Positions 57,176-64,000 of a stretch of DNA of 64,000 bases are shown one piece after another. How positions within the stretch are numbered: the stretch's first letter is position 1; the number at the start of each line of letters is the position of its first letter. Under the pieces are notes generated by a model. It saw nothing but the letters and a program-made list of their open reading frames with translations. It searched no databases and was not told where the DNA came from. A program made the position numbers and the translations under genes. Source of the DNA: Streptomyces antioxidans (GTDB lineage Bacteria > Actinomycetota > Actinomycetes > Streptomycetales > Streptomycetaceae); contig NZ_LAKD02000001.1 of the NCBI RefSeq assembly GCF_000968685.2, positions 248,001 to 312,000 on the forward strand, read 5' to 3'.

Positions 57176-58137
57176 CCGACGGCCCCACGACCGGCCCCAC
57201 GGCCGATCACCCGCTGACCGCAGGCCCTGCCGCCGGGGAGCCGCCGACGGGAGAACCCCCGACCGGAGGTTCCACGACGGGAGAACCACCGACTGGGGGG
57301 CCCACCACGTCCGCGGGGACTACCCCCTTCGTACGGGCCGCCTCCGCGCGCGGTATCACCACCCTCACCCTGGACTCGCCGCACAACCGCAACGCCCTCT
57401 CCGCGCGCCTGGTCGCCGAGTTGTGCGAGGCGCTGGCGGCGGCCGGGCGGGACGACCGCGTCCGGGCGGTGCTGCTCACCCACACCGGCACCACCTTCTG
57501 CGCGGGCGCGGACCTGAGCGAACCGCCCTCAGCGTCCGGGACGTCCGGTCTGGTGGACCTGCTGCGGTCGATCGTGGAGCTGCCCAAACCGGTCGTCGCC
57601 CGCGTCACCGGACACGTACGGGCCGGCGGGCTCGGGCTGCTCGGGGCCTGCGACATCTCGGCGGCCGGGCGCGGCGCCAGCTTCGCCTTCACCGAGGCCC
57701 GGCTCGGCCTCGCCCCGGCCGTCATCTCGATGCCGCTGCTGCCCCGGCTGGACCGGCGCGCGGCGGCCCGCTACTACCTCACGGGTGAGCGGTTCGACGC
57801 CGCGGAGGCGGCCCGGATCGGACTGGTGACGCTCGCGGACCCGGAGGGTGACGCGGACCAGGCGCTGGCGCCGGTACTCGACGGGCTGCGCCGGGGCTCC
57901 CCGCAGGGCCTGGCCGAGTCCAAGCGGCTGGTGACCGCCGATGTGCTGCGCGCCTTCGACCGGGACGGCGAGGCGCTGGCCGCGCTGTCGGCCCGGCTCT
58001 TCGCCTCCGACGAGGCGCGCGAGGGCATGACGTCGTTCCTCGAGCGGCGCGATCCGGAATGGGTACGGCGGACGGCGGCCGGCGCGCGGGCGGTACCGGA
58101 CGCGGGGAACACGGGCCCCGGCAGGGCGTCCCGATGA
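57172..58137 (+). CDS. Enoyl-CoA hydratase family protein
   Basis: A 321-aa crotonase-fold protein. A 50-residue N-terminal extension of TGEPPTGG-like repeats precedes the fold. Crotonase landmarks: TLTLDSPHNRNALSARLVAE, oxyanion segment THTGTTFCAGADLSE, and VRAGGLGLLGACDISAAGRG with FTEARLGLAPAVIS for the catalytic Glu region. It probably hydrates the carboxylated enoyl-CoA, as AtuE/LiuC do. It overlaps the ligase stop (ATGA) and the TetR start. Confidence 0.9.
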   Translation: MTDGPTTGPTADHPLTAGPAAGEPPTGEPPTGGSTTGEPPTGGPTTSAGTTPFVRAASARGITTLTLDSPHNRNALSARLVAELCEALAAAGRDDRVRAVLLTHTGTTFCAGADLSEPPSASGTSGLVDLLRSIVELPKPVVARVTGHVRAGGLGLLGACDISAAGRGASFAFTEARLGLAPAVISMPLLPRLDRRAAARYYLTGERFDAAEAARIGLVTLADPEGDADQALAPVLDGLRRGSPQGLAESKRLVTADVLRAFDRDGEALAALSARLFASDEAREGMTSFLERRDPEWVRRTAAGARAVPDAGNTGPGRASR

Positions 58138-58778
58138 CCCCCCGTACGCCCCGTACGGCACCGCGCGACCCCAAGCAGGACCGCAGCCGGGCCACCCGCA
58201 GGCGGCTGCTGGAGGCCGCCGTGGCGTGCCTCGCCGAGCGCGGCTGGGCCGGTTGCACGGTCGCGGTGGTCGCCGAGCGGGCCGGGGTGTCGCGGGGCGC
58301 GGCCCAGCACCACTTCCCGACCCGTGAGGACCTTTTCACGGCCGCCGTCGAGCAGGTCGCCGAGGAGCGCTCGGCGGAGCTGCGCGCCCTTCCCGCCCGG
58401 CGTGGGGAGGGGCGCGTCCCCGCGGTGGTCGAGGCGCTGGTCACCCTCTACACCGGCCCGCTCTTCCGGGCCGCCCTCCAGCTGTGGGTGGCGGCCTCGT
58501 ACGAGGAGCAGCTGGGCGCCCGGGTGGCCGCCCTGGAGGCGAAGATCGGCCGGGAGACGCACCGGATGGCGGTGGAGCTGCTGGGCGCAGACGAGTCGGT
58601 GCCGGGCGTCCGGGAGGCCGTCCAGGGCCTGCTCGACATGGGGCGCGGCCTGGGCCTGGCCAATCTGCTGACGGACGACGGCCACCGCCGGGAGCGGGTG
58701 GTGGCCCAGTGGTCGCGGATCCTGGAGGGGATCCTGACCACGAAGGCCCCGGCCGCCCCCCGACCCACCCGGAGCTGA
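58134..58778 (+). CDS. TetR/AcrR family regulator
   Basis: A 214-aa repressor. The helix-turn-helix is RRRLLEAAVACLAERGWAGC then AERAGVSRGAAQHHFPTRED. The C-terminal ligand domain probably binds an acyl-CoA intermediate. ATG 58134 overlaps the hydratase stop, so it is the last gene of the operon. The palindrome at 47402 is its likely operator, by inference. Its end is one base from the end of the convergent citrate synthase. Confidence 0.92.
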   Translation: MTPRTPRTAPRDPKQDRSRATRRRLLEAAVACLAERGWAGCTVAVVAERAGVSRGAAQHHFPTREDLFTAAVEQVAEERSAELRALPARRGEGRVPAVVEALVTLYTGPLFRAALQLWVAASYEEQLGARVAALEAKIGRETHRMAVELLGADESVPGVREAVQGLLDMGRGLGLANLLTDDGHRRERVVAQWSRILEGILTTKAPAAPRPTRS

Positions 58779-58779
58779 C

Positions 58780-59883
58780 CTACCGCGACGCGGTGTCCCC
58801 GTAGCCGTCGACCTCGTGCGGGCTGCGCGCGCCGGGGCCGACGTACCGGGCGGACGGCCGCACCAGACGGCCGGTCCGCTTCTGCTCCAGGATGTGCGCG
58901 CTCCAGCCCGCCGTACGGGCGCAGGTGAACATCGAGGTGAACATGGGCGCGGGGACCTCGGCGAAGTCCAGCACGATGGCCGCCCAGAACTCCACGTTCG
59001 TCGCCAGCACCCGGTCCGGCCTGCGGCTGTGCAGCTCGTCCAGGGCGGCCCGCTCCAGTGCCTCGGCGACCTCGAACCGCGGCGCGCCCAGCTCCTTGGC
59101 GGTGCGCCGCAGCACCCGCGCCCGCGGGTCCTCGGCGCGGTAGACCCGGTGGCCGAAGCCCATCAGCCGCTCGCCCCGGTCCAGGGCCTGCTTGACGTAG
59201 CGGGTGGCGTCCCCGGTGCGCTCGATCTCCTCGATCATGCCGAGCACCCGGGAGGGCGCGCCGCCGTGCAGCGGCCCGGACATGGCGCCCACCGCGCCGG
59301 AGAGCGCGGCGGCCACATCGGCGCCGGTGGAGGCGATGACGCGGGCGGTGAAGGTCGAGGCGTTCATGCCGTGCTCGGCCGCCGAGGTCCAGTACGCGTC
59401 GACCGCGGCCACGTGCTTGGGGTCCGGCTCACCGCGCCAGCGCCGCATGAAGCGCTCCACGATGGTTCCGGCCTTGTCGATCTCCCGCTGCGGCACCATC
59501 GGCTTCCCCTGGCCGCGGGCCGACTGGGCCACGTAGGACAGGGCCATCACGGCCGCGCGCGCCAGGTCCTCACGGGCCTGCTCCTCGCTGATGTCCAGCA
59601 GCGGTTTGAGGCCCCAGACGGGCGCCAGCATGGCCAGCGCGGACTGCACATCGACCCGGACGTCCCCGGAGTGGACCGGGATGGGGAACGGCTCGGCGGC
59701 CGGCAGCCCCGGGTTGAAGGCGCCGTCGACCAGCAGGCCCCAGACGTTCCCGAAGGAGACATGGCCCACCAGGTCCTCGATGTCCACGCCGCGGTAGCGG
59801 AGCGCGCCGCCTTCCTTATCGGGTTCGGCGATCTCCGTCTCGAACGCGACGACTCCTTCGAGTCCGGGTACGAAGTCGGACAT
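58780..59883 (-). CDS. Citrate synthase, CitA2 type, with catalytic Asp replaced by Glu
   Basis: A 367-aa citrate synthase-fold enzyme. Active-site His residues are in GPLHGGAPSRVLG and MGFGHRVYRAEDPRARVL. The segment that normally reads NVDFY with the catalytic Asp reads NVEFW here (E298). Otherwise the C-terminus is normal: FTCARTAGWSAHILEQK, RPSARYVGP. ATG 59883 has GGAG eight bases upstream. It may have a citrate or methylcitrate role with altered kinetics. Divergent from pdxH. Confidence 0.9.
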   Translation of the reverse strand: MSDFVPGLEGVVAFETEIAEPDKEGGALRYRGVDIEDLVGHVSFGNVWGLLVDGAFNPGLPAAEPFPIPVHSGDVRVDVQSALAMLAPVWGLKPLLDISEEQAREDLARAAVMALSYVAQSARGQGKPMVPQREIDKAGTIVERFMRRWRGEPDPKHVAAVDAYWTSAAEHGMNASTFTARVIASTGADVAAALSGAVGAMSGPLHGGAPSRVLGMIEEIERTGDATRYVKQALDRGERLMGFGHRVYRAEDPRARVLRRTAKELGAPRFEVAEALERAALDELHSRRPDRVLATNVEFWAAIVLDFAEVPAPMFTSMFTCARTAGWSAHILEQKRTGRLVRPSARYVGPGARSPHEVDGYGDTASR

Positions 59884-60237
59884 CAGGCGGCTCCTCATGG
59901 CGGGACGACGGTCGGCGGCGGACGGTGCCGGAACGGTTCTGCGGCCGCCTGACACGGCTCGCGGTCCGTACCGGTCACTCCGTGATGTGCCCCGTGCGGG
60001 TGGTGGTCACCCAACCGTGGCGGAAAGTGACCTCCGGGACACGGGGGGTGGTGCCTGCCCAGGCGCCGAACGGGCGGCGCGTGGTCCGCTCAGTCTGGTG
60101 GGTGTGCTGCCTGTGGGGAAGCGTGAGAAGTGGCACATCCCCCCCCGGATCGCGGGAGGGTTACGGGGTGCCGGGGCGGGGGATGCGGAGCGCTCTTCCG
60201 GGGGCGCCGGTGCGCCGGACCGATGATGTTGCAAGAT
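59884..60237. other. 354-bp divergent region with GTCAC/GTGAC repeats
   Basis: No gene is supported. TCAC-TCC-GTGA at 59975-59985 and GGTCAC (60005-60010) with GTGACC (60027-60032) are inverted repeats between citA-like and pdxH, so a shared regulator is possible. A run of eight C residues lies near 60140. Confidence 0.4.
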
Positions 60238-60936
60238 ATGCCCGTGCCCCACGTTGACTCGGAGCCCTCGGCTTCCTCCGCGCGTACGTACGACCCGGCC
60301 GCCATGCGCGAGCACTACCGCGCGGTCGGCTTCGACGAGGCGGACCTCGCGGACGATCCCTTCCGCCAGTTCACCCGGTGGTTCGAGGACGCCGTCGGCA
60401 GCGGGCTCTTCGAGCCGAACGCCATGGTCGTCTCGACCGCCGACGCACAGGGCCGCCCCAGCTCCCGTACGGTCCTGATGAAGAGCTTCGACGAGCGCGG
60501 CTTCGTCTTCTACACCAACTATGGCTCCCGCAAGGGCCGTGAGCTGGGCGAGAACCCGCACATCGCCCTGCTCTTCCCCTGGCACCCCATCGCCCGGCAG
60601 GTGATCGTGACGGGCACCGCGCGGCGCACCGGGCGTGACGAGACGGCGGCGTACTTCCGCACCCGGCCGCACGGCTCGCAGCTGGGGGCGTGGGCGAGCT
60701 CGCAGTCCACGGTGGCGGGCTCGCGGGCGGAGCTGGACCGCTCGTACGAGGAGCTGGCGGACCGCTATCCGCCGGGCGAGCAGGTGCCGGTGCCGCCGGA
60801 GTGGGGCGGGTTCCGGGTGGTGCCGGAGGCGGTGGAGTTCTGGCAGGGCCGGGAGAACCGGCTGCACGACCGGCTGCGGTACGTCCGGCTGCCGGAGGAG
60901 CGGGGCGGCTGGCGGATCGAGCGGCTGTACCCGTAG
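60238..60936 (+). CDS. pdxH: Pyridoxamine 5'-phosphate oxidase
   Basis: A 232-aa FMN flavoprotein converting PNP or PMP to pyridoxal phosphate. Landmarks: [60 protein letters not shown] segment, [12 protein letters not shown], and C-terminal [16 protein letters not shown] then WRIERLYP. The start is uncertain among ATGs at 60223, 60226 and 60238 and GTG 60244; none has a strong ribosome-binding site. Function is secure. Confidence 0.94.
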   Translation: MPVPHVDSEPSASSARTYDPAAMREHYRAVGFDEADLADDPFRQFTRWFEDAVGSGLFEPNAMVVSTADAQGRPSSRTVLMKSFDERGFVFYTNYGSRKGRELGENPHIALLFPWHPIARQVIVTGTARRTGRDETAAYFRTRPHGSQLGAWASSQSTVAGSRAELDRSYEELADRYPPGEQVPVPPEWGGFRVVPEAVEFWQGRENRLHDRLRYVRLPEERGGWRIERLYP

Positions 60937-60979
60937 GACGCGACCGGGAAGCCCTGCGGGCGTCCTCACAACGCGGACA

Positions 60980-61051
60980 ACCCGCGGGTCTGTCCCCTGC
61001 CGCCCTGAGGCGTGAGGGGGCCGGTCGGACGTACCGGCGACCCGCGGGTCG
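60980..61051. repeat. Pair of ACCCGCGGGT palindromes
   Basis: The perfect palindrome ACCCGCGGGT occurs at 60980-60989 and 61040-61049. The second is embedded in the longer palindrome CGACCCGCGGGTCG (61038-61051). They lie in the 407-bp gap 60937-61343 after pdxH. Confidence 0.7.
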
Positions 61052-61076
61052 GGTGACTGCTTGGGATTGGCCGGCT

Positions 61077-61093
61077 GCGCACCTTCGGTGCGC
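61077..61093 (-). terminator. Hairpin ending a possible tiny minus-strand unit
   Basis: GCGCACC and GGTGCGC form a perfect stem with loop TTC. Flanking CCGG/CCGG bases extend it. It lies 37 bp past the stop of the 12-codon frame on the minus strand, and could also stop pdxH transcription. Confidence 0.5.
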
Positions 61094-61129
61094 CGGTCCG
61101 GCGAATGCGCTGAGCGCGACGACGGACCG

Positions 61130-61168
61130 CTAGCCCGCAGTCACCTCACGCGTCCGGATTTCATACAT
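61130..61168 (-). CDS. Possible 12-aa leader peptide
   Basis: ATG at 61168 opens MYEIRTREVTAG and a TAG stop. GGGAGGTGG (61177-61185) is the best Shine-Dalgarno match in this region. A promoter-like pair lies just upstream and a hairpin downstream, so a transcript of about 120 nt can be drawn. Protein-level evidence is absent; it could instead be an sRNA or leader. Confidence 0.35.
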   Translation of the reverse strand: MYEIRTREVTAG

Positions 61169-61200
61169 CTGCCGAACCACCTCCCTTCTCGTGTACCGCC

Positions 61201-61230
61201 ACACTAAGAACCCCCTCCTGCCACACACAA
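61201..61230 (-). promoter_or_regulatory. Promoter-like pair for the tiny unit
   Basis: On the minus strand TTGTGT (61225-61230) and TAGTGT (61201-61206) are 18 bases apart, with a start expected near 61195. Confidence 0.35.
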
Positions 61231-61343
61231 GCGAATTTCCGTGAGGCAACGATTTCGACGAATGCGGTGTGGCGCGTGTCACGTTCGAGTTCAATGTCCG
61301 ACGTGCCCCACCACAGACAGCCACGTCCAGCAAGGGGTGTCAG

Positions 61344-62900
61344 GTGAGCGCTTCACAACGTTCCGAACCCGCACGTCCAGCGCGTTCCGCCCGGTCCTCG
61401 CGGGGGGTTCCGGGGCAGCCGGGCGCGGCCCCGCCGGCGTCCGGCCACCCCGACCGCCCGGACGGCCCCGAGCGGCCCGACTCCGAACTGCTGGCCGCGC
61501 TGCTCGACGGGATGGACGCCGCCCTGTGCGCGTTCGACGCCGACGGCACGGTGACCCACTGGAACCACGAGGCCGAGCGCATCCTCGGGTGGACGGCGGC
61601 GGAGGCGGTCGGCCGCAAGGGGCTGAGCGGCTGGGCGGCCCGCCCGGGGGACGCCCAGGACGTCGAGGCGCGCCTTACGGAGGCCATGGGCGCCACGGGG
61701 CGCCGGGTGCACGAGTTCGCGCTGCTGACCAAGGACGGCGGCCGGGTCCTGGTCCGTACGCAGTCCTCGGCGGTGCCGGGCGCGGACGGCCGCCCGGCCG
61801 GGGTCTACTGCGCCTTCAGCGAGGTGCACGCACAGGTCGACCTGGAGCGGTCGATCGCGCTGAGCGAGGCGCTGCTGGACGACGCGTCGTGGAACGTGAT
61901 CCTGGTCGACGCGGATCTGCGGGTGGCCGTCGTCAACGCCAGCGCGGCGGGCACGCTGCGCACCGCCCGTAAGGCCGCGCCCGGACGGCCGCTGGGCGAC
62001 TTCCTGGACCAGGGCGTGGAGGAGGCGGAGGCCGCGCTCCAGCACGTCCTGGCGGAGGGGGTGCCCCCGGTGCCCACCGAGCTGTGGGTGACGCTGCGGG
62101 ACGCCGACGCGGACGCGGCGGACGGCCTCGAGGGCGCGGAGGGCGTGCGCTACGAACTGCTCGACGATGACGAGGCGGTGCGCGGCGAGGGCGGCGACCG
62201 GGGCGAGGCAGGGGCGGCGGCGCGGCGCCGCTGCCTGCGCAGCGGCTTCCTCCGGCTGGCCTCGCCGCTCACCGAGGAACCGGCGCCGCTCGGGGTGGCC
62301 TGGATCTTCCAGGACGTGACGGAGGTGAAGGGCCAGGAGCAGGAGAGCACCCGGATGCGCTTCCGGGGCAACCAACTGCACCGGGCGGCGCGGGCCGCGG
62401 CCGAATGCGAGGACCCGATGGAGGCCGCCTCGGTCCACCTGGACTTCGCGCTGGCGGGCTTCGCCGACCACGCCCTGATCGACCTGGTCCTTGACCCGCC
62501 GCCGGGTGCCCCGGCGGACCGGATCCGGCTGGTCCGGGCGGCGGCCACGCCCACCGGTGCCCCCGGCCCCTGCCCGCCGGTCGCCCCGGACGGCATCCCG
62601 CTGGCCTACCCGGAGGGCCATCCGGCGCTCCAGGCGGTGGACCGCTGCGGTTCGGTACGGGCGAGCGCCAGACGCTCGGACGGGTCCGGGGCGGCCCAGT
62701 GGGCGGCGGCCCGCAAATGGCCGGAGGGCTCGGTGCACGGCCTGTGCGCGGTGCTGCGCAGCCGCGGCCGCACCCTCGGCGTGGTCACCTTCCTGCGCAC
62801 CTCAAGCCGCCGGGCCTTCGACCGGACGGACGCGACGTACGCGGAGGACGTCGCGGCCCGGGTCGCGGCCTCGGTGGACCTGGCCGTACGCGGGCGCTGA
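61344..62900 (+). CDS. PAS-domain sensory protein without output domain
   Basis: A 518-aa soluble protein. After a disordered 45-residue lead, PAS one is at about 50-165 (DAALCAFDADGTVTHWNHEA; ILGWTAAEAVGRKGLSGWAA). PAS two is at about 175-335 (SWNVILVDADLRVAVVNASA), and a GAF-like domain is at about 345-515 (CAVLRSRGRTLGVVTFLRTS; DATYAEDVAARVAASVDLAV). Streptomyces proteins of this layout usually end in a SpoIIE/PPM phosphatase; here the frame stops after the GAF. GTG 61344 has AAGGGG six bases upstream. Confidence 0.85.
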   Translation: MSASQRSEPARPARSARSSRGVPGQPGAAPPASGHPDRPDGPERPDSELLAALLDGMDAALCAFDADGTVTHWNHEAERILGWTAAEAVGRKGLSGWAARPGDAQDVEARLTEAMGATGRRVHEFALLTKDGGRVLVRTQSSAVPGADGRPAGVYCAFSEVHAQVDLERSIALSEALLDDASWNVILVDADLRVAVVNASAAGTLRTARKAAPGRPLGDFLDQGVEEAEAALQHVLAEGVPPVPTELWVTLRDADADAADGLEGAEGVRYELLDDDEAVRGEGGDRGEAGAAARRRCLRSGFLRLASPLTEEPAPLGVAWIFQDVTEVKGQEQESTRMRFRGNQLHRAARAAAECEDPMEAASVHLDFALAGFADHALIDLVLDPPPGAPADRIRLVRAAATPTGAPGPCPPVAPDGIPLAYPEGHPALQAVDRCGSVRASARRSDGSGAAQWAAARKWPEGSVHGLCAVLRSRGRTLGVVTFLRTSSRRAFDRTDATYAEDVAARVAASVDLAVRGR

Positions 62901-63016
62901 CGCCGCCCGGGGGAGGCGGCCGCGGCGGAAGGCGCCGTACCGGCCGCCGTACGGGCGACCGCCGCCCACGGAGGGGCGGAGTCGCCCGGTAGCGGCTCAC
63001 CGACGGAGGAGGGCCG

Positions 63017-63101
63017 CCACCGGTAAAGCGCCCACCGGTAAGGGCCCACCGGTAAAGGCAGACCGGCAAAGGCCTACCGATAAGGGCTGACCGGTAAACG
63101 C
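63017..63101. repeat. Six 14-15-bp tandem repeats with ACCGGT core
   Basis: Units start at 63017, 63032, 63046, 63060, 63074 and 63088, with consensus CCACCGGTAAAGGC. The end of the adjacent SIS gene (TACCGGTGG on the minus strand, 63117-63125) contains the same core. Confidence 0.9.
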
Positions 63102-63113
63102 CCCGGCCAGGTC

Positions 63114-63866
63114 TCACCACCGGTAGAAGATCCGGTCCCCGTGCTCGGCCATCACCTTACGGTTCCACTCGTGCCCGCCGTCCACGTTCCCCGACCTCAG
63201 CATGGGCGGCTCGATCCCGCGCTCGGCCAGCTCCCCGATCCCGGCCGCCACCATGGACTGCATGATCGCGCTCGTCACGACGGTGGACGCGGGCGCGAAG
63301 GGCGCGCCGACACCGGCGGCCGTGAGCTCCGCGTCCCCGACCGCGATCTTGTTGTCGACGACCAGATCGCAGTGGTCCTTGAGGAAGCCACCGGAAGGGT
63401 TGCGCGGGGTCGTGCCGGTCGCGTAGCCGACCGAGGTCACCCCGATCACCCTGATGCCGCGCTCCCGCGCGCTCATGGCCATCTCCACGGGCAGGGCGTT
63501 GCGCCCGGACAGCGAGATCACGATCAGCAGGTCCCCGGTCCGGAGCGGGCTGCTGTCCAGGACGGTCGTGGCGAGCCCGTCCACGCGTTCGAGCGCGCTG
63601 CCCAGGGTGGCGGGGACGACGTCCACCACCGCCCCCGGCACCGGCAGCAGGTTCATCAGCGCGAGCCCGCCCGCGCGGTAGACGACGTCCTGAGCGGGCA
63701 GGGCGGAGTGCCCGGCGCCGAATGTGAAGAGACGGCCGCCCGCGGCGACGGTATCGGCGATCAGGGTGCCCGCGGCGGCGATATGCTCGCCCTCCTCGTC
63801 CCGCACCTGTCGCAGCAGGCCGATGGCCGCGTCGAAGAATTGCCCGGCCGGCTCGGACTCGCTCAT
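63114..63866 (-). CDS. SIS-domain phosphosugar-binding protein
   Basis: A 250-aa sugar isomerase-fold protein. Landmarks: GGRLFTFGAGHSALPAQDVV, LLIVISLSGRNALPVEMAMS, VIGVTSVGYATGTTPRNPS, and MLRSGNVDGGHEWNRKVMAE. No catalytic assignment is possible from sequence alone; related proteins bind or isomerise amino-sugar phosphates. ATG 63866 (MSESEPAGQFFDAAIGLLRQ) has GGAAGG about nine bases upstream. A possible functional link to murQ at the other window end is only thematic. Confidence 0.88.
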   Translation of the reverse strand: MSESEPAGQFFDAAIGLLRQVRDEEGEHIAAAGTLIADTVAAGGRLFTFGAGHSALPAQDVVYRAGGLALMNLLPVPGAVVDVVPATLGSALERVDGLATTVLDSSPLRTGDLLIVISLSGRNALPVEMAMSARERGIRVIGVTSVGYATGTTPRNPSGGFLKDHCDLVVDNKIAVGDAELTAAGVGAPFAPASTVVTSAIMQSMVAAGIGELAERGIEPPMLRSGNVDGGHEWNRKVMAEHGDRIFYRW

Positions 63867-64000
63867 CACCGTGTGGCCTTCCCTGTGGGGGTTATCGATC
63901 ATGACGCTGTCAATAGCAGCCCGGTCCCTTGCGGCGGAAGGGGCCGACTCGGCCCCGTTGTCGGTGGGATGCGTCAGAATTGGTTGAGGGCCACCGCACG
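63867..64000. promoter_or_regulatory. Upstream region of the SIS gene
   Basis: Contains the inverted repeat TGAC-GCT-GTCA at 63902-63912 and GGGGCCGA/TCGGCCCC dyad at 63938-63956. Either could be an operator. No gene is visible to the window end. Confidence 0.35.

Overview
The window is high-GC chromosomal DNA of a Streptomyces or very close relative. Evidence: codon third positions are almost all G or C, GTG and TTG starts are common, genes are packed with 4-8 bp overlaps, and the families are typical of the genus (DUF3027, DUF3040, DUF2530, DUF574-type methyltransferase, futalosine-pathway menaquinone genes, CspD-like protein, HelD). I see no rRNA, tRNA, CRISPR array, IS element, transposase or prophage gene. 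It reads as chromosome core, not a mobile island.

Layout. 1-2.5 kb: MurNAc-6-P etherase (murQ, cut by the window edge) behind its RpiR/MurR regulator, then two small genes. 2.5-4.8 kb: a NarL-type two-component pair and a DUF3040 protein. 5-9.3 kb: a Kef-type antiporter, a Cmx/CmrA-type drug exporter, an HD protein, cutC. 9.4-18.2 kb: HelD, a small membrane protein, XPB helicase, a VanZ protein and a second XPB-related large protein. 18.3-22.9 kb: a membrane protein and a three-gene siderophore ABC importer with an iron-box-like site and no local binding protein. 22.9-29.7 kb: HAD hydrolase, cold-shock protein, mqnD/mqnB (menaquinone), DUF2771 lipoprotein, MFS, DUF3027. 30-34.7 kb: a 1181-aa sacsin/Hsp90-like ATPase and a methyltransferase. 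34.9-39.9 kb: DUF2530, NCS2 purine permease, MarR plus MFS exporter, 2',3'-cyclic phosphodiesterase (thpR), a 29-aa membrane peptide. 39.9-47.3 kb: aldo/keto reductase, membrane protein, secreted protein, serC, and a FAD/Fe-S oxidoreductase. 47.5-58.8 kb: one co-directional catabolic operon (TIGR03084 protein, AtuA, acyl-CoA carboxylase beta and alpha, acyl-CoA dehydrogenase, CoA ligase, enoyl-CoA hydratase, TetR). 58.8-64 kb: citrate synthase, pdxH, a possible tiny leader-peptide unit, a PAS protein, an SIS protein.

How genes work together. The 47.5-58.8 kb operon has the logic of acyclic-terpene (Atu) or leucine/isovalerate (Liu) degradation: activate an acid, dehydrogenate, biotin-carboxylate, hydrate. 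It contains an AtuA homologue but no recognisable HMG-CoA lyase. The order XPB, cold-shock, DUF2771, MFS, DUF2530, MarR, serC, citA resembles the M. tuberculosis Rv0861c-Rv0889c region from memory, so it may be an old actinobacterial block.

The most unusual signal is not a gene family. Many genes end in short tandem duplications that begin inside the last codons and copy the stop codon downstream (2519, 9244, 19561, 23538, 34893, 39847, 50484; related arrays at 25329, 26809, 63017). Several genes begin with matching amino-acid repeats. One protein carries about ten copies of a 15-16 residue glycine-rich repeat.
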